This document shows, one piece after another, positions 41,902-46,048 of a DNA stretch of 46,048 nt. The stretch's first letter is position 1; every line of letters begins with the position of its first letter. Origin of the DNA: Alphaproteobacteria bacterium (GTDB taxonomy: Bacteria; Pseudomonadota; Alphaproteobacteria; Bin95); assembly GCA_022827685.1 (NCBI GenBank), contig JAJEIH010000072.1, forward strand, positions 1-46,048. The letters are read 5' to 3'. Both the position numbers and the translations under genes were made by a program. The notes below the pieces were generated by a model that worked only from the letters and a program-made list of their open reading frames with translations, was not told the origin of the DNA and searched no databases.

Positions 41902-42843
41902 TCAATGGCCCCCTCCTTTGCCGCTGGGCGTCTCCTCCCAGTAGGGGCGGGGGCCGAAGCGTTCGACCAGGAAATCCACGAAGGCGCGGACCTTGGTCGA
42001 GAGGTGGCGGTCGGCGGGGTAGAGCGCGTGGATGCCGGTGTCGAGCGCGCCGGGCGCGGCCCGGTATCCGGGCAGCACTTCGACGAGCCGGCCGGACTGC
42101 ACCTCCTGCCCCACCAGCCATGAGGGGAGCAGGGCGATGCCGAGCCCGCCGAGCGCCGCGGCATGCACCGCCTCGGTGTTGTTGGTGCGCAGATTGCCCG
42201 AGACGCCCACTTCCGCGAGCCCGTCCGGGCCGCCGAGGTTCCAGTTCACATTGCCGTGGTGACGCGTATAGACGAGGCAATTGTGGTCCGCGAGGTCCTG
42301 CGGTCGCTCCGGCGCCCCGGCCTTCGCCAGATAGCCGGGGCTCGCGCAGAGCACGCGCCGGTTGGGCGCGAGCCGGCGCGCGATCAGGCTCGAATCCTCG
42401 AGCTCGCCCACCCGCACGGCGACATCCGCGCCCACTTCCAGCAGGTCCACGAAATTGTCGGTGAGCGTGAGCTCGATCCGCACTTCCGGATAGCGCGCAA
42501 GAAAGTCCGGCAACGCAGGCGCGACATGGCGGACGCCGAAGGCCGTGGGCCCGTTGACATGCAGCACGCCGCGCGGCGACTCCTCCAGATGCGAGACGGC
42601 GGCGGTCGCCTCGTCGAGCGCCGCCAGGATGCGCGAGACGCGCTCGAAATAGAGCCGCCCGGCCTCCGTCAGGCTGAGCTTGCGGGTGGTGCGGTGGATG
42701 AGCTGGGCGCCCACGCTGTCCTCCAGCGCCGCGACCTGCCGCGACACCGAGGAGGGCGCCATGCCGAGCCGCCGCCCGACCTCGGAGAAGCTGCCGGCAT
42801 CGACGGAGGCGGTGAAAAGGCGGATGGCGTTCAGCGAATTCAT
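41902..42843 (-). CDS. LysR-family transcriptional regulator
   Basis: A 313-residue regulator of the CrgA/AaeR-like LysR branch. The helix-turn-helix is residues 3-62 (LNAIRLFTASVDAGSFSEVG, PSSVSRQVAALEDSVGAQL). The effector domain follows from about 90 (GVLHVNGPTAFGVRHVAPAL). It binds DNA as a tetramer and usually controls the divergent gene, here a 57-residue protein at 42960, and possibly itself. The ATG at 42843 follows AAGATGAG. Confidence 0.93.
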   Translation of the reverse strand: MNSLNAIRLFTASVDAGSFSEVGRRLGMAPSSVSRQVAALEDSVGAQLIHRTTRKLSLTEAGRLYFERVSRILAALDEATAAVSHLEESPRGVLHVNGPTAFGVRHVAPALPDFLARYPEVRIELTLTDNFVDLLEVGADVAVRVGELEDSSLIARRLAPNRRVLCASPGYLAKAGAPERPQDLADHNCLVYTRHHGNVNWNLGGPDGLAEVGVSGNLRTNNTEAVHAAALGGLGIALLPSWLVGQEVQSGRLVEVLPGYRAAPGALDTGIHALYPADRHLSTKVRAFVDFLVERFGPRPYWEETPSGKGGGH

Positions 42844-42862
42844 GGCGCGCTCATCTTTGCTT

Positions 42863-42901
42863 TATTTGCAAATATCATATCGTTTTTCGTCTCATTGTAA
42901 A
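42863..42901 (-). promoter_or_regulatory. LysR gene promoter with palindromic operator
   Basis: On the minus strand TTTACA (42901-42896) and TATGAT (42879-42874) are 16 bases apart. A perfect palindrome TATTTGCAAATA (42863-42874) abuts the -10, well placed for autorepression. The remaining 42844-42959 region also holds the plus-strand promoter, of which no clear hexamers were seen. Confidence 0.5.
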
Positions 42902-42959
42902 TCGATGAAGCGATAATAAATGCTGCGGCAACGGAAATCCGAACCCGGAGACAGGACAG

Positions 42960-43133
42960 ATGATCCAGAGACCCCACACCCTCACCCAGGCCGAAATCGA
43001 CCGGGCGGTCGCCCGCGGCCGGCAGTTGCGCGCCCAGGCCTTCGCCGCCGCCTTCGCCCGGCTCAGGGCCTTCCTCGCCGCCCGTTTCGTCGGGCAGACC
43101 TCGAACCCCTCTTACCGCGGCCGGCCCGCCTGA
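42960..43133 (+). CDS. Small 57-residue protein divergent from the LysR gene
   Basis: The frame MIQRPHTLTQAEIDRAVARG... encodes 57 residues ending in TGA. A start segment (TLTQAEIDRAVARGRQLRAQ) is followed by an Ala/Phe/Arg-rich amphipathic helix (residues 15-43) and a polar tail. GGAG lies about eight bases before the ATG. It resembles short AEI...LRA..-type proteins of unknown function found in alphaproteobacteria, but I cannot name the family firmly. The divergent LysR gene suggests that this is its target. Confidence 0.6.
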   Translation: MIQRPHTLTQAEIDRAVARGRQLRAQAFAAAFARLRAFLAARFVGQTSNPSYRGRPA

Positions 43134-43146
43134 GCCGGCCCCGCCT

Positions 43147-43596
43147 TCAGCCCCGGCGGCCCCAGGAGCGCTGCGGCACATCCCGGAAGAGCGAAACATG
43201 GGTGTGCGCGCAGCGCCACGGGTCGCCGGGCTTCTCCCGCGTGAAGACCGCCGTCGTCCGGCCGGGCCGTTCGTAGCGGGTCCCGTCCTCGTGGAAGCCG
43301 GTGGAGGTCCACACCGTCATCCCGAACGCCATCAGCCGGTCCGGCGAGACCAGACAGCGCAAGCCCTCCGTTCGGTGCTCGAAATCCTCGATACCGGGCC
43401 AGATGCTGCGCCATTGCCGCGCCTCGAGCGCATCCAGGCCCTCGACATGGTCCATCCAGGTGCCGAAGCCCAGCACATCCGGGTCGAAGCGCCGGCGCGC
43501 GGAGGCGAAATCCCGCCGCGCCACTTCCGCGCCCCACTCGTCGAACCAGGCCCGGATCGCCTCCACATCCTCGGCGGGGGTGTCGAATTCGGCCAT
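43147..43596 (-). CDS. NTF2-like/SnoaL-fold protein
   Basis: A 149-residue cone-shaped alpha+beta barrel protein. AEDVEAIRAWFDEWGAEVARRDF, FDPDVLGFGTWMDHVEGLDAL, W..IWPGIEDFEH and PWRCAHTHVSL give the usual NTF2-like order with a final HxHxS strand, as in the SnoaL and CaMKII-association groups. Such proteins bind or isomerise small molecules. The ATG at 43596 has GGGAGGGAG upstream. It is convergent with the small protein and divergent from the dehydrogenase gene. Confidence 0.82.
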   Translation of the reverse strand: MAEFDTPAEDVEAIRAWFDEWGAEVARRDFASARRRFDPDVLGFGTWMDHVEGLDALEARQWRSIWPGIEDFEHRTEGLRCLVSPDRLMAFGMTVWTSTGFHEDGTRYERPGRTTAVFTREKPGDPWRCAHTHVSLFRDVPQRSWGRRG

Positions 43597-43648
43597 CGCG
43601 CTCCCTCCCAATCCGCGCTTATCATGCGCCGGAGCGGGGGGAGAGGCC

Positions 43649-44680
43649 ATGCACACCATCGACGACGCTTTGCTTCGCCGCCAGATCGCCGCGGTCTTCG
43701 AGAGCTGGGGCATGGCGCGCGACCATATCGAGACGACCGTGCATGTCATGGTCGAGACCGACCTCGCCGGCATCGACAGCCACGGCGTCGGCATGCTGCC
43801 CTGGTACCAGAAGGCGAAGGAGGAGGGCCGCATCGAGCCGAGGCCCGACATCCGCATCGAGCGGGAGGCGGGCGCGCTGGCGCTGATCGACGCCGGCCGG
43901 AGCCTCGGCCATCCGCCCGCCATGCTCGCCATGCGGACCGCCATGGACAAGGCGCGGCAGGTGGGCGCGGCGGCGGTCGCGGTGCGCAACTCCAACCATT
44001 ACGGCGCGGCCGGCTACTATTCCGGCATGGCGGCGGCGGAAGGGCTGGTCGGCCTCTCGCTCACCAATGCGCCGACCAAACAGGTGGCCCCGATGTTCGG
44101 CGCCGACGCCGCGCTCGGCACCAATCCCATCGGCTTCGCCGCCCCGGCCGGGACGAACCGGCCCTTCGCGCTGGACATGGCGACCAGCACGGTGGCCTTC
44201 GGCAAGGTCTCCATCGCCAGGCGCGCCGGCAAGCCGATCCCGGAAGGCTGGATGGTGGACCGGTCCGGCGCGCCGATCACGGATGCGCCGCACGGGCACG
44301 ATGTCGGGCTGTTGACGCCGCTCGGCGGCACGCGCGAGCTGGGCGGCCACAAGGGCTACGGCCTCGGCGCGATGGTGGAGATCCTCTGCGCGACGCTCTC
44401 CGGCTGCCTCGGACACGAGACCGGGCATTTCTTCTTCGCCGTCGACCCCTCGCATCTGCGCGGGGAGGGAGATTTCGAGGCCGACATGGACCGGCTGCTC
44501 GACATGCTGCGCGCGACGCCGCCGGCCGACCCGGCGCAGCCCGTCATGGTGGCCGGCGACCCGGAATACGCCGCCCATGCCGAGCGCAAGGCGAACGGCA
44601 TCCCGATGACCGACACGCTCTTCGAGGAGCTGCGCGACGTCTGCGCGCGTTCCGGCGCGCCCTTCCTGCTGGAGGGCTGA
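43649..44680 (+). CDS. Ldh2 (malate/L-lactate dehydrogenase 2) family oxidoreductase
   Basis: A 343-residue NAD(P)-dependent dehydrogenase with the non-Rossmann Ldh2 fold. MVETDLAGIDSHGVGMLPWY holds the catalytic His, VRNSNHYGAAGYYSGMA the second conserved His, and ALGTNPIGFAAPA, ALDMATSTVAFGKV and GGHKGYGLGAMVEIL the cofactor site. Members oxidise malate, lactate, ureidoglycolate or sulpholactate; which one cannot be read. The ATG has GGGGGAGAGG upstream. A near-parallel copy follows at 45128. Confidence 0.92.
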   Translation: MHTIDDALLRRQIAAVFESWGMARDHIETTVHVMVETDLAGIDSHGVGMLPWYQKAKEEGRIEPRPDIRIEREAGALALIDAGRSLGHPPAMLAMRTAMDKARQVGAAAVAVRNSNHYGAAGYYSGMAAAEGLVGLSLTNAPTKQVAPMFGADAALGTNPIGFAAPAGTNRPFALDMATSTVAFGKVSIARRAGKPIPEGWMVDRSGAPITDAPHGHDVGLLTPLGGTRELGGHKGYGLGAMVEILCATLSGCLGHETGHFFFAVDPSHLRGEGDFEADMDRLLDMLRATPPADPAQPVMVAGDPEYAAHAERKANGIPMTDTLFEELRDVCARSGAPFLLEG

Positions 44681-44730
44681 CAGGCGGGCGGGCGGTCTGT
44701 AGTCTTGCCGGGCTTGCAGGAATGGAACGG

Positions 44731-45069
44731 ATGGCAACGGATTCGACCGACGCGCCCTTTACCGCTGCAGAAAGACAGGCGCTTCGCCGGCTGCTGGCGA
44801 AGCCGAACAGCGGCGACCTCACCCGCAGCCCGATGGCGGTGGCCCTGGTCGTCGCCTTTCTGGCGCTGGTAGGCTGGATCGCGCTCGAAACGCAGGCCAA
44901 CCGCGAGGCGATCCACGAGAACGGCGTCGCAATCGCGGTGCTGCAGACGAATCTGGCAGCCATGGATGCGCGGCTGGAGAAAGTGGAGGCCGGCATGGAG
45001 AGGCTGGAGGCCAGCCAGACCGAGCTGCACCGCAAGATCGACATTCTGCTGGCGCAGCAGACCCGGTAG
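44731..45069 (+). CDS. Small single-pass membrane protein with coiled coil
   Basis: A 112-residue protein of unknown function. A polar N-terminus (about 35 residues, AERQALRRLLAKP) is followed by one transmembrane helix (PMAVALVVAFLALVGWIALE, about 35-54) and a heptad-patterned C-terminus (VLQTNLAAMDARLEKVEAGMERLEASQTELHRKID). ATG 44731 has AGGA nine bases upstream; the ATG at 44722 is too close to it. It lies between two Ldh2 paralogues, 61 bases before the second. Confidence 0.75.
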   Translation: MATDSTDAPFTAAERQALRRLLAKPNSGDLTRSPMAVALVVAFLALVGWIALETQANREAIHENGVAIAVLQTNLAAMDARLEKVEAGMERLEASQTELHRKIDILLAQQTR

Positions 45070-45127
45070 CGGCGGCGGGCTTGCATCGACGACGACGCTT
45101 TGGCCCTCTGTTCCTGCCGGAGACCTC

Positions 45128-45982
45128 ATGATTACCGTTCCGCACAGCCTGCTGGCGGCGCAGATACGAGCCGTGTTCCTCGCCTGGGGCATGCGCCCGG
45201 AGCCTGTCGACACCGCCGTGGCGCTCATGGTCGAGGCCGATCTGCGCGGTATAGACAGCCACGGCGTCGGCATGTTGCCGACCTACGACCAGCGCCGGCG
45301 CGACGGCAAGATCGACCCGCTGGCGGAGGTCCGCACGCTGCGCGAGGGGCCGGTGCTGACCCTGGTCGATGCGGGCCACGGCATCGGCCATCCGCCCGCG
45401 CGCTTCGCCATGGAGCGGGCCTGCGACAAGGCGGCGGCGGCGGGGCTCGGCGTATCGGTCGTGGTCCATTCCAACCATTTCGGCGCGGCCGGCGTCTATT
45501 CCACCATCGCCGCCGAGCGCGGCCTCATCGGCTTCGCCTGCACCGGCACGACGCAGCGCTCCGTGGTGCCGACCGGCGCACGCGAGCCGCGCTTCTCCAC
45601 CAATCCCATCGCCTTTGCGGCCAGCCCCGACGAAGGCGACCCGTTCTCGCTCGACATGGCGACCAGCACCGTTGCCGTGGGAAAGGTCAATATCGCGCGC
45701 CGGGCCGGCAAGCCGCTGCCGGAAGGCTGGGCGGTGCGCCCGGACGGCCTGCCCGAGACCGATGCAGCCGCCGCCTTCCATGCGAAGCCGAAGCGCCTGA
45801 CGCCGCTCGGCGGCAGCCGCACGCTCGGCAGCCACAAGGGCTACGGCCTGGCGGTGATGGTGGAGATACTCGCGAGCGTGCTCGGCGGCGCGAATGTGGG
45901 CGGCATCGACCTTAGCCCAAGTTTAACAGTTTGGCGGTGGCTTCGGTTGATATTGAAGTGTTCTGGTTCGGCAAGGTGTTGA
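45128..45982 (+). pseudogene. Ldh2-family dehydrogenase, 3' end interrupted
   Basis: The first 261 codons are a good Ldh2 protein: MVEADLRGIDSHGVGMLPTY, HSNHFGAAGVYS, STNPIAFAASP, LDMATSTVAVGKV and GSHKGYGLAVMVEIL match the copy at 43649. After GGANVGGID the frame enters AT-rich DNA and ends at TGA after about 20 unrelated codons (SPSLTVWRWL...). The last 80 or so residues of the family are missing. It is very probably inactive, unless the rest lies beyond a mobile element. Confidence 0.82.
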
Positions 45983-46048
45983 TATAGCTTGATTGTGGTT
46001 TTGGGCTTGTCGGTGTAGTGCCATTTTATTTTTGTGTTGAGGTTCCGG
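45913..46048 (-). mobile_element. Edge of a probable insertion sequence (runs out of the window)
   Basis: From about 45913 the base composition changes sharply to AT-rich and the dehydrogenase reading ends. On the minus strand one frame stays open across the segment (KIKWHYTDKPKTTIKL..., EPEHFNINRSHRQTV), as expected for the C-terminus of a transposase read into the element's end, though I cannot assign the family. The junction is accurate to some ten bases. No terminal repeat can be checked because the other end is absent. Confidence 0.45.

Overview
The window is high-GC DNA with dense, overlapping genes. General L-amino-acid transporter genes of the Aap type, a Fur-type box upstream of an iron-binding protein gene, a tRNA-Glu with the usual alphaproteobacterial look, and GC-rich intergenic palindromes of the kind seen in Rhodospirillales-like genomes all point to an alphaproteobacterium. 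Genus and order cannot be told from this stretch. Many neighbours overlap by ATGA or GTGA, so most blocks below are probably operons.

Layout. 1-4171: a truncated FAD dehydrogenase, ubiA, an N-formylglutamate amidohydrolase-like gene and an amidohydrolase. 4328-8106 (minus strand): an orphan periplasmic ferric-iron-binding protein with a promoter set between two Fur-like boxes, a luciferase-like monooxygenase and a Bcr/CflA exporter. 8209-8952: a Phd/PemK-like toxin-antitoxin pair behind a strong palindrome. 8968-16808 (minus): aapJQMP followed without gaps by a glutathione-S-transferase-like protein, an amidohydrolase and a glutamate-1-semialdehyde-type aminotransferase. 16999-19092: an alpha/beta hydrolase and a divergent DUF4143-type ATPase whose promoter predicts a leaderless mRNA.

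19140-25103 (plus): a succinate dehydrogenase/fumarate reductase-like complex in B-C-D-A order with altered active-site and cofactor residues, then a PfkB sugar/nucleoside kinase and a class III cyclase. The cyclase carries an SdhC-like histidine-rich membrane anchor and a [2Fe-2S] domain, so respiration and second-messenger signalling may be linked here. 25174-28959: an AT-richer DUF262/HNH (GmrSD-like) defence gene, a broken macro-domain gene, an AmpG-like permease and an intact macro-domain gene that shares a 27-bp exact repeat with the broken one.

33302-28932 (minus): tRNA-Glu, a very small SelW-like selenoprotein gene read through an in-frame TGA, an HtrA/DegQ protease, rarA, crcB and an RluC-type pseudouridine synthase. 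33303-34351 is a repeat-rich region with no firm gene. It holds a 10-bp-phased TGTCATG array, a REPIN-like inverted repeat, a duplicated 50-bp element and an orphan strong promoter. 34352-39994 (minus): quinone oxidoreductase, M48 lipoprotein protease, a GlcD/GlpC-type FAD/Fe-S dehydrogenase and a second GST. 40033-43596: an RNA methyltransferase, a GNAT enzyme, an unknown protein with a possible PD-(D/E)XK motif, a LysR regulator, a divergent 57-residue protein and an NTF2-like protein. 43649-46048: two Ldh2-family dehydrogenase genes on either side of a small membrane coiled-coil protein. The second is cut by AT-rich, probably mobile DNA that runs off the window end.

The clearest discovery is the selenoprotein gene at 32975-33196, which conventional gene calling would split or miss. 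The redox cyclase beside the unusual fumarate-reductase-like complex, and the recombination scar around the DUF262 gene, come next.
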